The notes under the pieces were generated by a model. The model ran no database searches. It worked only from the letters and a program-made list of their open reading frames with translations, and was not told the origin of the DNA. The translations under genes were made by a program, and so were the position numbers. From the NCBI GenBank assembly GCA_025062095.1, contig JANXAZ010000035.1, positions 1 through 32,758 on the forward strand: a stretch of 32,758 nucleotides of DNA. The letters run 5' to 3'. This DNA comes from Geminicoccaceae bacterium. Its GTDB lineage: Bacteria; Pseudomonadota; Alphaproteobacteria; Geminicoccales; Geminicoccaceae. The first letter of the stretch is position 1, and every line of letters begins with the position of its first letter. Shown here one piece after another: positions 7,556-15,446 of this stretch.

Positions 7556-8390
7556 GCCTCGCCGATCGTTTGCGCCTGGAAGCCGAGGCGGAAGCGGCGG
7601 ATCGCGCGGTCGTCGGGCCGCGCGACAACCGAGTCCAGGAGATCGACACACGGCGTTTTCCGTGGTCGACCATCTGCCATCTCTGCCGCGATTTCGGTGA
7701 CGGTCGTTGCGTCGGGTGCAGCGGCGTGCTCATCGATCCGCGCAGCGTGCTCACCGCGGCGCATTGTCTCTGGAGCGTCGTGCGGCGGGCTGCACCGCGC
7801 GCGCTCACCGTTTTTCCCGGACGCAGCGATCGCGACACGATCCCCTTCGGCGCGTTCCGGGCACGCCGGTTCTGGGTGCCGCGCGGCTTCGTCGACGGAC
7901 CCGATCGGGCGCTCTGGGATTTCGGAGTGATCGAGCTCGTCCGGCGCCGGTGCGCCACACGCGCCGCTTTCTGCCCTTGGAGGCCCTCCACGACAGCGAG
8001 CTCGCGCGAACCGCGGTCGCGCGCCGGCTGGTGATCGCCGGCTATCCTGCCGACCGCCCGATCGGAACCCTCTGGCGGCACGCCGAGCGGTTGAAGAAAG
8101 TCACGCCGCGTCGCCTTTTCTATTCGGTCGATACCTGTCCCGGGCACAGCGGCAGCCCGGTGCTGCTCGATCGGGGTCGCGGTTTCGCGGTGATCGGAGT
8201 GCACACGAGCGGCGTCCTCGACGCCGAAGGCCGGCCCTACGGCTGCGGGCGGGACACCGTGCTCGCTCCGCCCGGGCTCCTCAACGCCGGCGTGCGCGTG
8301 ACCCCGGCGATGGTGGAGGCGATCCGACGGCCCGAAGCGCCGCGCAGCGGACCTTGGCGGATGGTCGAGCTGCCGCGCGAAGCCGTGTGA
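7552..8390 (+). pseudogene. V8/glutamyl-endopeptidase-like serine protease, frameshifted near 7941
   Basis: TTG 7552 overlaps the preceding stop by three bases. Residues 20-31 (VVGPRDNRVQEI) resemble the mature N-terminus of glutamyl endopeptidases. The catalytic triad is visible: H71 in LTAAHC, D123 in LWDFGVIEL and, in the shifted frame, the Ser in DTCPGHSGSPV (codon 8148-8150). After ELVR the first frame turns to nonsense and stops at 8034. The frame that begins at 7941 continues sensibly (PAPVRHTRRFLPLEAL) to TGA 8390. One lost C in the CC at 7941-7942 would account for it. Repaired length is about 279 residues. Cysteines around CHLCRDFGDGRCVGC suggest disulphides or metal, although no signal peptide is seen. 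It is either a recent pseudogene or a sequence error. Confidence 0.8.
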
Positions 8391-8403
8391 TCCGCGTCAT
8401 GTC

Positions 8404-8446
8404 TTGCCGAAAGGTTGTGAAAAATGATCAATTAGAGGAGATCATG
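8404..8446 (+). promoter_or_regulatory. A/T-rich promoter-like island with dyad upstream of luxR-type gene
   Basis: Between the protease stop and the regulator there is an A/T-rich patch that stands out in this GC-rich DNA. TTGCCG (8404-8409), 17 bases, then ATCAAT (8427-8432) is a weak sigma-70-like pair. It overlaps a dyad ATGATC-10 nt-GATCAT (8424-8445) that could be an operator, perhaps for autoregulation by the LuxR-type product. Confidence 0.35.
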
Positions 8447-8503
8447 GTTGATGGCGCGCCCGCCTTCGGTCCAGCCATCGCCCGGTCAGGGGGAGAAAAC
8501 GCC

Positions 8504-8917
8504 ATGTCCGAGAGAGCGCGGGGCACCTCCGCCGGCGCCCGCGTGCGATCGTCTTCGGATCCCGCCGGGCCGCCCTTGGCCTCGTTCCTGCTCGAGGGTC
8601 GGCTCTGCCACGTGGTTGCGGCCGCAAAGGGCGCCCTGGGGGACGGCGCGATCGGTCGCCTCCGGCTCGACGGACGTCCCTATCTCGTGATCCTCGGACG
8701 CACGGAGGAAACGAGGGTGCAGCGGCTCACCCGTCGGGAGCGGGAGATCGCTTGGCTGGTGGCGGAGGGATTGCTGACCAAGCAGATCGCTCACCGCCTG
8801 GGCTTGAGCCCGCACACCGTCACGGCCTACGTGAACCGCATCTACGCCCGCCTCGGCTGCCGCAACCGCGCCGAGATGGTGGCCGCGCTCGCGGGCCTTC
8901 TGCGCCGCTGCGGCTGA
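8504..8917 (+). CDS. Short stand-alone LuxR/GerE-type transcriptional regulator
   Basis: A 137-residue protein from ATG 8504, preceded by GGGGGAG with 8-base spacing. An alternative ATG at 8444 lies only 3 bases after AGAGGAG and would give 157 residues. The C-terminal 65 residues form a LuxR-type helix-turn-helix: LTRREREIAWLVAEGL, then KQIAHRLGLSPHTVTAYVNR and IYARLGCRNRAEMVA. The N-terminal half is a small domain (FLLEGRLCHVV, RLRLDGRPYLVIL) seen in short free-standing LuxR-type regulators; it has no receiver or autoinducer domain. It follows the protease gene by 113 bases and could regulate the upstream operon, though nothing shows this. It converges on livF with only 7 bases between stops. 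Confidence 0.8.
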   Translation: MSERARGTSAGARVRSSSDPAGPPLASFLLEGRLCHVVAAAKGALGDGAIGRLRLDGRPYLVILGRTEETRVQRLTRREREIAWLVAEGLLTKQIAHRLGLSPHTVTAYVNRIYARLGCRNRAEMVAALAGLLRRCG

Positions 8918-8924
8918 GCGCGGA

Positions 8925-9641
8925 TCAGATCCCGAGATAAGCCGCGCGCACCGCCGGATCGTCGAGAAGCGCCCGGCCGCTGCCGCTGTGCGCGATCCGC
9001 CCGGTCTCGAGCACGTAGCCGCGATCGGCGAGCGCGAGCGCGGCCACCGCGTTCTGCTCGACGAGGAGGATCGTCACGCCTTGCGCGCGCAAACGCGCGA
9101 CGGTGGCGAGGATCTCGTCGACGAGAAAGGGGGCGAGCCCCATCGAGGGTTCGTCGAGGAGCAGAAGCCGCGGCTCGGCCATGAGCGCGCGGCCGATCGC
9201 GCACATCTGCTGCTCGCCGCCGGAAAGCGCGCCCGCGGGCAGATGGCGGCGCTCGGCGAGCCGCGGGAAAAGCGCGAAGACGCGCTCGAGGTTCTCGTCC
9301 GTGCGCGCCCGGCCGCGGCGAAAAGCCCCCAAGCGGAGATTGTCGAGCACCGAAAGCGGCGCGAAGAGCTGACGCCCCTCGGGCACCTGAACGATACCGC
9401 GCGCCACGCGCTCGAACGGCGCGAGTCCTTCGATCGCCTCGCCGGCGAAGCGGATCGAGCCGGAAAAAAGCGGCAACACGCCCGAGATCGCGCGCAACAG
9501 GCTCGTCTTGCCGGCCCCGTTGGCGCCCACGAGCGCGACGATCTCGCCTTCCGCCACCTCGAGGTCGACGCCTTTGACGGCCTCGATCCGGCCGTAACCG
9601 CATCGCAGGCCGCGCACCGAAAGAAGCGGCTCAGGCGGCAT
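8925..9641 (-). CDS. livF: Branched-chain amino acid-type ABC transporter ATP-binding protein LivF
   Basis: A 238-residue ATPase of the hydrophobic amino-acid uptake (HAAT) group. The Walker A motif GANGAGKTS is at 39-47, the Q-loop region at IVQVPEGRQLFAPL, the signature at LSGGEQQMCAIGRAL and Walker B at LLLLDEPSMGL. The ATG at 9641 lies inside the end of livG (11-base overlap), so the two ATPases are translationally coupled. It would power import together with LivG on the LivHM permease. It is the last gene of the paaN-liv operon. The substrate is more likely an aromatic acid than leucine given the operon, but this is inference. Confidence 0.93.
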   Translation of the reverse strand: MPPEPLLSVRGLRCGYGRIEAVKGVDLEVAEGEIVALVGANGAGKTSLLRAISGVLPLFSGSIRFAGEAIEGLAPFERVARGIVQVPEGRQLFAPLSVLDNLRLGAFRRGRARTDENLERVFALFPRLAERRHLPAGALSGGEQQMCAIGRALMAEPRLLLLDEPSMGLAPFLVDEILATVARLRAQGVTILLVEQNAVAALALADRGYVLETGRIAHSGSGRALLDDPAVRAAYLGI

Positions 9642-10413
9642 GAGCGGTCTGCAGTCCGTGCCGGCCCAAATAGGCCTCGATCACCCGGGGATCGGCGCGC
9701 ACCTCCTGCGGTCGGCCCTCGGCGAGCACGCGGCCCCGGTCGAGGACGAGCACGCGATCCGAGATGCGCATGACGAGCTTCATGTCGTGCTCGACGAGCA
9801 CCACCGCGATCCCCGCGCGGGCGAGGGCGAGCACGAGCCGGTCGATCTCTTCGGTCTCCACCGGATTGCAGCCCGCCGCCGGCTCGTCGAGCATGAGGAC
9901 TTTGGGCTCGCTCGCGAGCGCACGCGCGATCTCGAGCCGCTTCAGCGCTCCGTAAGGAAGGCTCTGGGCGGGATCTTCGGCGCGATCCGCGAGCCCGACG
10001 AAGGCGAGGAGCGCGAGCGCCCTCCTTCGGCTTTCGCGGTTTTCGCGCAGAACCGAAGGAAGCCCCAAGAGCTCGGCGAAAAGGCGCCGGCGCTCCTTGA
10101 GGTGGCGGCCGACCATGACGTTCTCGAGCACGCTCATCCGGAAGAAGATCTGCAAGTTCTGGAAGGTGCGCGCGAGCCCGAGGGCGGCGAGCGCGTGCGG
10201 AGGAAGGCCGGTGACGTCGCGTCCGTCCAGGAACACGCGGCCGGCCTGCGCCCGATAGAGACCCGAGACGATGTTGAACAGCGTCGTCTTGCCGGCCCCG
10301 TTGGGGCCGATGATCGCCAGCACCTCGCCGGCGTTGGCGGAAAAGCTCACGCCGTCGAGCGCGCGCACGCCGCCGAAGGCGATCGAGAGCCCTTCGCCCC
10401 GCAAGCGGCTCAT
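9631..10413 (-). CDS. livG: Branched-chain amino acid-type ABC transporter ATP-binding protein LivG
   Basis: A 260-residue ATPase. Walker A GPNGAGKTT is at 36-44, followed by FNIVSGLYRAQAGRVFLDG and the LivG-typical ARTFQNLQIF. The signature region is SLPYGALKRLEIARALA, a variant of the usual LPYGxQRRLEIARAL, and Walker B is VLMLDEPAAG. The insert FAELLGLPSVLRENRESRRR is normal for LivG. The ATG at 10413 overlaps the livM stop (ATGA). It partners LivF at the cytoplasmic face of the membrane. Confidence 0.93.
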   Translation of the reverse strand: MSRLRGEGLSIAFGGVRALDGVSFSANAGEVLAIIGPNGAGKTTLFNIVSGLYRAQAGRVFLDGRDVTGLPPHALAALGLARTFQNLQIFFRMSVLENVMVGRHLKERRRLFAELLGLPSVLRENRESRRRALALLAFVGLADRAEDPAQSLPYGALKRLEIARALASEPKVLMLDEPAAGCNPVETEEIDRLVLALARAGIAVVLVEHDMKLVMRISDRVLVLDRGRVLAEGRPQEVRADPRVIEAYLGRHGLQTAHAA

Positions 10414-11357
10414 GCGCGTCTCCCGCGCGCGAACAGACCCGCGAGCCCGGGCACGATCCCCTGCCTCAAGAACACCATGAAAAGAACGATCGCGAGCCCC
10501 AGGACCGCGTGCTCGTAGTCGTGGAAGAAGGTGAGAAGCTGCGGCAAGACGGTGAGAAGCGCGGCGCCCACGATCGCACCCGCGATCGAGCCCATGCCGC
10601 CGATCACGACCATGGTCACGAGCTCGATCGAGCGCAGGAAGCTCGCGACGTCGGGGGTGACGAAGCGGTTGAGAAGCGCCAAGAGCCCCCCGGCGAGCGC
10701 GGCGTACACGGCGGCGACGACGAAGACCAAGAGCTTGTGCCGCGCGACGTCGATGCCCGCGACCGCGGCCGCGATCTCGCTGTCGTGCAGGGCGCGCAGC
10801 GCCCGGCCCGTCGAGCTGTCCTCGAGGTTGAGCGCGATCCAGGTCGCGAGCAGCAGGACCACGCCGGTGATCGCGTACCAGATCTCCGGACCGACCACGC
10901 GCCAGCCGAACAGCACCAGGCGCGGCACCTGGATCCCGTCCGGGCCGCCGGTGATCGCGACCTCGCTCACGACGACGAGATGAACGAGGATCCCCAGACC
11001 GAGGGTGGCGACCGCGAGATAATGGCCCTTCAGGCGCAGGATCGGCCGTCCGACGAGAAAGGCGAGGATCCCCGCGGCGAAGACGCCCGCGAGCATCGAG
11101 AGCAGAGGATCGAGCCCGAGATGGCGCGGCCCGAGGGCCGTCGCATATGCACCGATGGCCAGAAATCCGGCGTGACCCAGGCTCACCTGCCCCGCGAGGC
11201 CCATGAGCAGGGCGAGGCCGAGCGCGGCGATGGCGTTGATCCAGACGAGTGCCGCGACCCGCAGATGAAAAGCGGAAGGAAAGAGCAGCGGAACGACGAG
11301 GAGAAGCACAGCGAGCGTGCCCAGAAGCGCGATCTTGGAGCGGGTGGCGGGGGTCAC
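10410..11357 (-). CDS. livM: Branched-chain amino acid-type ABC transporter permease LivM
   Basis: A 315-residue inner-membrane permease starting at GTG 11357, five bases beyond the livH stop; no ATG is available nearby. About nine hydrophobic segments are visible. The family signature GLAGQVSLGHAGFLAIGAY lies in the first third, and MVVIGGMGSIAGAIVGAA near the end is the EAA-like loop that contacts the ATPase. It pairs with LivH to form the translocation channel. The stop overlaps the start of livG. Confidence 0.92.
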   Translation of the reverse strand: MTPATRSKIALLGTLAVLLLVVPLLFPSAFHLRVAALVWINAIAALGLALLMGLAGQVSLGHAGFLAIGAYATALGPRHLGLDPLLSMLAGVFAAGILAFLVGRPILRLKGHYLAVATLGLGILVHLVVVSEVAITGGPDGIQVPRLVLFGWRVVGPEIWYAITGVVLLLATWIALNLEDSSTGRALRALHDSEIAAAVAGIDVARHKLLVFVVAAVYAALAGGLLALLNRFVTPDVASFLRSIELVTMVVIGGMGSIAGAIVGAALLTVLPQLLTFFHDYEHAVLGLAIVLFMVFLRQGIVPGLAGLFARGRRA

Positions 11358-11362
11358 GGCGC

Positions 11363-12235
11363 TCAGACCCGCTCGATCGCCCGCCGGCCGAGAAGGCCCT
11401 GCGGGAGCGCGAAGAGCACGAGCAGGATGACCACGAAGGCCACCGCGTCCTTGTAGGTCGAGGAGATCCAGCCGGCGGCGAAAGATTCGAGAAGCCCCAA
11501 AAGAACTCCGCCCAGGACCGCGCCCACGGGATTGCCGATGCCCCCCAACATGGCGGCGGCGAAGCCTTTGAGGGCGAGGAGCGTGCCCACGGCGTAAGAG
11601 GTGAGCGTGACGGGTGTGACGAGGATGCCGCCCAGCGCCCCGATCGCCGCCGAAACACCGAAGGCGAAGGCGAGCACTCGGCGGGTGTCGATGCCCACGA
11701 GTTCGGCGGCGAGGCGGTTGGCCGCGGTCGCGCGCACCGCCGCACCGAACAGCGTCCGCTCCATGAACAGGCGCAAGCCGACGACGACGAGCGCGGCTCC
11801 GCCCAGCACCCACAACGACTGGGGCAGGATCGCGGCACCGAGAAGGCGCAGGGGTTCGTCGCCCGAAAAGGCGGGCAGGGCGTGGAACTGTTTGTCGAAG
11901 ACGATCTGGGCGATGCCGCGGATGAAGATCGAGGCGCCGATGGTCACGATGATCAGCGTCACGACCGTGGCTCCTTTGGCCGGCTCGATCGCGAAGCGAT
12001 GCAGCGAAAGGCCCACCGCGACGGCGACGAGGACGGCGAGGAGCGCGGCGAGCGGCAGGGGCACCCCGGCCTTGAAGGCGAAGACCGTGACCATGCCGCC
12101 CAACATGACGAACTCGCCCTGCGCGAAGTTCACCACCTCCGAGGCCTGGAAGATCAAGGTGAAGCCGAGGGCCACGAGGGCGTACACGGCGCCCACCGTG
12201 AGACCCGCGAAGAGAAGCTGGAGGAACTCGGCCAT
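11363..12235 (-). CDS. livH: Branched-chain amino acid-type ABC transporter permease LivH
   Basis: A 290-residue permease from ATG 12235. The opening LLFAGLTVGAVYALVALGFT and FQASEVVNFAQGEFVMLGGM are typical of LivH. The later KGFAAAMLGGIGNPVGAVLGG is the ATPase-coupling loop. About eight membrane spans are apparent. A strong hairpin (12246-12273) separates it from the upstream substrate-binding protein gene, so it may be expressed at a lower level than that gene. It is followed closely by livM. Confidence 0.93.
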   Translation of the reverse strand: MAEFLQLLFAGLTVGAVYALVALGFTLIFQASEVVNFAQGEFVMLGGMVTVFAFKAGVPLPLAALLAVLVAVAVGLSLHRFAIEPAKGATVVTLIIVTIGASIFIRGIAQIVFDKQFHALPAFSGDEPLRLLGAAILPQSLWVLGGAALVVVGLRLFMERTLFGAAVRATAANRLAAELVGIDTRRVLAFAFGVSAAIGALGGILVTPVTLTSYAVGTLLALKGFAAAMLGGIGNPVGAVLGGVLLGLLESFAAGWISSTYKDAVAFVVILLVLFALPQGLLGRRAIERV

Positions 12236-12245
12236 GGGCGATCAG

Positions 12246-12273
12246 GAGGGGTCGGCGCATCCGCCGACCCCTC
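12246..12273 (-). terminator. Intercistronic hairpin between the substrate-binding protein gene and livH
   Basis: AGGGGTCGGC (12247-12256) and GCCGACCCCT (12263-12272) form a perfect 10-bp stem with a 6-base loop, extendable by one G-C pair. No T-run follows on the minus strand, so it is more likely an attenuating or mRNA-stabilising element than a full terminator. Such elements commonly raise binding-protein levels relative to permease in ABC operons. Confidence 0.6.
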
Positions 12274-12285
12274 TCGTTCGTTTCC

Positions 12286-13431
12286 TCAATACAGGAGCTT
12301 CCAATCGCCGCCGCGGATCTCGAGCATCCGGAAGGCGGAGAGATCGAGCCCCATGTGATCCGTCGCGCTCATGTTCACGACCCCGCCCGTTCCGATGAAG
12401 CCCTTGGTGGCCCGCAGCGCATCGCGGATCTTGACCCCGTCGGTGGAGCCCGCGCGCTGGATCGCTTGGACGAGGAGCATGAGCCCGTCGTAGGCGTGCC
12501 CGCCGAAGGTGCTCACGGGTTGCCTCTGCGTGCTCTCGTAAGTCTGTTTGTACTCGAGCACGACCTTCTTCTGCGGATCGTGGTCCGGGAGCTGCTCGGC
12601 GACGAGCATCGCCGCCGCCGGCAAGCGCACGCCTTCCGCCGCCGGGCCGGCGAGGTCGATGAAGCTCTTGGAGGCCACGCCGTGGCTCTGGTAGAGGGGC
12701 AGATCCAGCCCGAGCTGGCGCACGTTGCGGGTGACGATCGCCGGACCCTGGCCGAAGTCGGCGTTGACGATCGCCTGCGCGCCCGAAGCCTTGATCTTGT
12801 TGAGCTGCGGGGTGGTGTCCGTGTCGCCCGGGGCGTAGCGCTCGTCGGCGACGATCTCGATGCCGTGGGCGGGTGCCACCTTGAGGCACTGGGTGCGCAT
12901 CGAGGCGCCGAAGCCGGCGGTCGAGCTGATGAGCCCGACCTTCGCCAGACCCCGCTTCTTGATGTCCGTGAAGATCTTCTCGCAGGCCATCTTGTCGGTG
13001 TGCGGGGTCTTGAAGGTGAAGGGCTTGACCGGCTCGACGATCTCGATTCCCCCGGCCAGGCTGATGAACGGGATCTGCGCCTCCTCGAAGACCGGGATGG
13101 CGGCCATGCTCGTCGCCGTGGTGGTCCCGCCCACGACGGCGACGACTTTGTCGCTCTCGACGAGCCGCGTCGCGAACGTCCGCGCGGCGCTGGGATCGCC
13201 CCCGTCGTCGTAGATCACGAGTTCGAGTTTCCTGCCCAGCACCCCGCCCGCGGCGTTGATCTTCTGCACGTAGAGCTCGAGCGTGCGTTTTTCGGGATCG
13301 CCCAGAAACGAGGCGGGCCCGGTCACGGACAGAAACGAGCCGATCTTGATCGGCTCCGCCGCGCTCAGCGGAAGAGCGGCGCACAGAAGGATCGCGCTCG
13401 CGACCCCGGTGGCGAGACGACGTCGGTTCAT
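12286..13431 (-). CDS. ABC transporter periplasmic substrate-binding protein (LivJ/LivK-like)
   Basis: A 381-residue type I periplasmic binding protein of the HAAT family. MNRRRLATGVASAILLCAAL followed by PLSAAEP is a Sec signal peptide with probable cleavage after about residue 25. The mature protein starts IKIGSFLSVTGPASFLGD, with the family's KIG...TG motif, followed by LELVIYDDGGDPSAARTFAT. The VVAVVGGTTTATSMAA segment lines the ligand pocket. It begins 25 bases after the paaN stop, so it is transcribed with it. The substrate is therefore probably phenylacetate or a related aromatic acid rather than a branched-chain amino acid, but the pocket residues do not prove this. Confidence 0.9.
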   Translation of the reverse strand: MNRRRLATGVASAILLCAALPLSAAEPIKIGSFLSVTGPASFLGDPEKRTLELYVQKINAAGGVLGRKLELVIYDDGGDPSAARTFATRLVESDKVVAVVGGTTTATSMAAIPVFEEAQIPFISLAGGIEIVEPVKPFTFKTPHTDKMACEKIFTDIKKRGLAKVGLISSTAGFGASMRTQCLKVAPAHGIEIVADERYAPGDTDTTPQLNKIKASGAQAIVNADFGQGPAIVTRNVRQLGLDLPLYQSHGVASKSFIDLAGPAAEGVRLPAAAMLVAEQLPDHDPQKKVVLEYKQTYESTQRQPVSTFGGHAYDGLMLLVQAIQRAGSTDGVKIRDALRATKGFIGTGGVVNMSATDHMGLDLSAFRMLEIRGGDWKLLY

Positions 13432-13456
13432 GGTTGCTCTCCCCGATCGCAGTGCG

Positions 13457-15112
13457 TCAGTGCGCGAGGCGGCGGATCCCGCACAAGCGGAACCGGCTCG
13501 CGACGAAAGCGAGATCGACGAAGGTGGCGTTGCCCGCGGGATTGAGCCCGCTCACGTGGAAGTCGCTGAAGGCCGCGGCCTGGTTCACCCACACCTGACC
13601 TTCGAGGTTCACCGAGAGCGGGGCTCCGGCGAAGGCGAAGGCATCGCTCGCGCGGGCGACGAAGTCCTCGTCGGTGGCCCACAGCGCCGCGGTGATCGCA
13701 CCTTTGGCGGCGGCCGTGGCGGCGGCGCGCGCGAGCGCCTCTTCGGCGTCGCGGCAACGGACGAGGAAGGCGATCGGCCCGAACCATTCCGAGCAGTAGG
13801 CGGGCTCGTTCTCGGCCGCGAGTTCGACGAGGAGCGGCGTGGCGGTGCGCGCCGGATGCGCGTCGGGCAGAGGAGCGCTCTCCCGTCGGACGCGCCCGAG
13901 CGCGCGCGCCCGCGCGATCCGCTCGAGCGTCGCCGGGCTCTGGATGGTCCCCAGCACCGCCGAGGCGCGGGCCGGATCGGCCAGGAGTTCGTCGATCGCG
14001 GCGACGAGCGCGCGCACCACCTCCTCGAAGCCGAGCGGGCCGTGCGGGCTCGCCACGGTTTCGGGGACGAAGATGTTCTGGGGTGCGGTGCACATCTGCC
14101 CCGAATACAGCGACAAGGAGAAGGCGAGATTGGCACAGGTCGCGGAGAGATCCCGCACCCCTTGGAGGACGACCGGGTTGACCCCCGCCTCCTCGGTGAA
14201 CAGGAGCTTGTCGCCGAGGTTTTCGCGCAGCCAACGGCCGAAAGCGGGGGATCCCGTGAAATCGACGATTCCGATGCGCGGATGGAGCGCGAGCTCCTTG
14301 GTGATCGGCGCTGCGCTCGTATCGACGGCGAGCTGGACGACGTCGGGATCGAAGCCCTCTTCGCGCAACACTTCGCGCGCCGTCTTCACCGAGAGCGCGA
14401 GCGGCAGGACGGCTCCGGGATGCGGCTTCACGATCACCGCGTTGCCGGTCACCAGGGAGGCGAACAGGCCCGGATAGCCGTTCCAGGTGGGGAAGGTCGA
14501 ACAGCCGATGACCAGGCCGATGCCGCGCGGGACGACGCGCCATTCTTTGGCGAGGCGCAAAGACGCCTTGCCCTGCGGCTTTTCCCAGAGAGCGCGGGCC
14601 GGAAACCGCGTCATCGCCTCGTAGGCGAGCGCGACCGCCTCGAGCCCGCGGTCCTGGGCGTGCGGCCCCCCGGCCTGGAAAGCCATGACGAAGCTCTGGC
14701 CGGTGGTGTGCTGGACGGCGTTCGCGATCAGGAAAGACTGGCGGTTGAGCCGGGCCAGGATCTCGAGCGCGATCCCGACCCGGGTCGCGATCGGGGCCCG
14801 CGCCCAACCGCCGCGCGCGCGCTCGGCCGCCGCTACGAGCGCCTCGACGTCCGCGCGCGGATAGCGGATGCCGAGGGCCTCTCCGGTCCAGGGCGAGACC
14901 TCCTCGCCGCAAGGCTCGCCACGGCTTTCCTGGCCGAGAGGAAAGAGGGCGCCGCGCAGCGCCGCGAAGGCGGCATCGGCTTCGGCCTTGGCGTTCTCGC
15001 CGTAGATCTTGCCCGAGGGGATCTCGGGATGAGGGCTCCAGTAGCCGCGGGTGCGGGAGGCCTCGAGGGCCTTTTCGAGCGTCGCTCGGTGCCGGGCGAA
15101 GAGATCCGCCAT
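13457..15112 (-). CDS. paaN: Phenylacetic acid degradation aldehyde dehydrogenase PaaN
   Basis: A 551-residue aldehyde dehydrogenase-superfamily protein of the PaaN type. GCSTFPTWNGYPGLFASL is a hallmark of this branch, followed by the cofactor strand VTGNAVIVKPHP. DFTGSPAFGRWLRE and LLFTEEAGVNPVVL carry the glycine loop and general-base region. The catalytic Cys is C341 in SGQMCTAPQNIF. It would oxidise the ring-opened semialdehyde-CoA in the paa pathway. Unlike the fused PaaZ (about 680 residues) there is no C-terminal MaoC-type hydratase domain, so ring opening must come from another gene outside this window. It is the first gene of the paaN-liv operon. A PaaR-type operator lies 59 bases upstream. 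Confidence 0.9.
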   Translation of the reverse strand: MADLFARHRATLEKALEASRTRGYWSPHPEIPSGKIYGENAKAEADAAFAALRGALFPLGQESRGEPCGEEVSPWTGEALGIRYPRADVEALVAAAERARGGWARAPIATRVGIALEILARLNRQSFLIANAVQHTTGQSFVMAFQAGGPHAQDRGLEAVALAYEAMTRFPARALWEKPQGKASLRLAKEWRVVPRGIGLVIGCSTFPTWNGYPGLFASLVTGNAVIVKPHPGAVLPLALSVKTAREVLREEGFDPDVVQLAVDTSAAPITKELALHPRIGIVDFTGSPAFGRWLRENLGDKLLFTEEAGVNPVVLQGVRDLSATCANLAFSLSLYSGQMCTAPQNIFVPETVASPHGPLGFEEVVRALVAAIDELLADPARASAVLGTIQSPATLERIARARALGRVRRESAPLPDAHPARTATPLLVELAAENEPAYCSEWFGPIAFLVRCRDAEEALARAAATAAAKGAITAALWATDEDFVARASDAFAFAGAPLSVNLEGQVWVNQAAAFSDFHVSGLNPAGNATFVDLAFVASRFRLCGIRRLAH

Positions 15113-15446
15113 CGCGAGTGCCTCCCCGATCCGCGCCGCGGTGCCCGCGGTCCCTGTCTCGCGATATCTTTGAACGCTCGGTCAGCGAATGGCAAGAGGG
15201 CAGCGATGCGCCGAGAGCACGGATGCGGCGGTCGGCCTCGCGCGGCCGGGCCCCGCATCGCGCGAGGCTCTTCGCGCGGCGGGATCGACGTTTACGGATT
15301 TTTCAATCGTAGCGGGGAAAAAGGGCACCGGATCGGTCCCACGTCTTCCGTTTCGGTGAACATCGCGCGCGAGCGCCGTTTCCGCGACCGAGCCGGCGCG
15401 AGCCGAAAAGGAAGGCCGGGGGCGATCGAACTCCGGAGCCCCGACC
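15113..15446. other. Divergent intergenic region between paaN and the serine hydrolase gene
   Basis: These 334 bases contain no gene. Near paaN lie a PaaR-type operator and GATATC, an A/T-rich -10-like patch on the minus strand. At 15290-15312 there is a second A/T-rich island (TTTACGGATTTTTCAATCG) that is the likeliest promoter for the rightward hydrolase gene. The rest is CG-rich sequence without recognisable repeats. Confidence 0.5.
15171..15185 (-). promoter_or_regulatory. Putative PaaR operator upstream of paaN
   Basis: TGAACGCTCGGTCAG matches 13 of 15 positions of the core of the perfect dyad found before paaG (TGACCGTTCGGTCAG). On the minus strand it lies between TTGCCA and an A/T-rich AAGATATC patch, so a bound repressor would block the paaN promoter. 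One half-site is degenerate. Confidence 0.6.

Noticed and set aside
4848-8204. Very long open frame on the minus strand opposite the unknown operon
   Set aside because: Arg/Pro/Ser-rich, no domains, no ribosome site, and it runs antisense to five genes with better composition and motifs. It is a GC-bias shadow.
8448-8690. Alternative small frame overlapping the LuxR-type gene start
   Set aside because: Pro/Arg-rich and conflicts with the clear helix-turn-helix frame.
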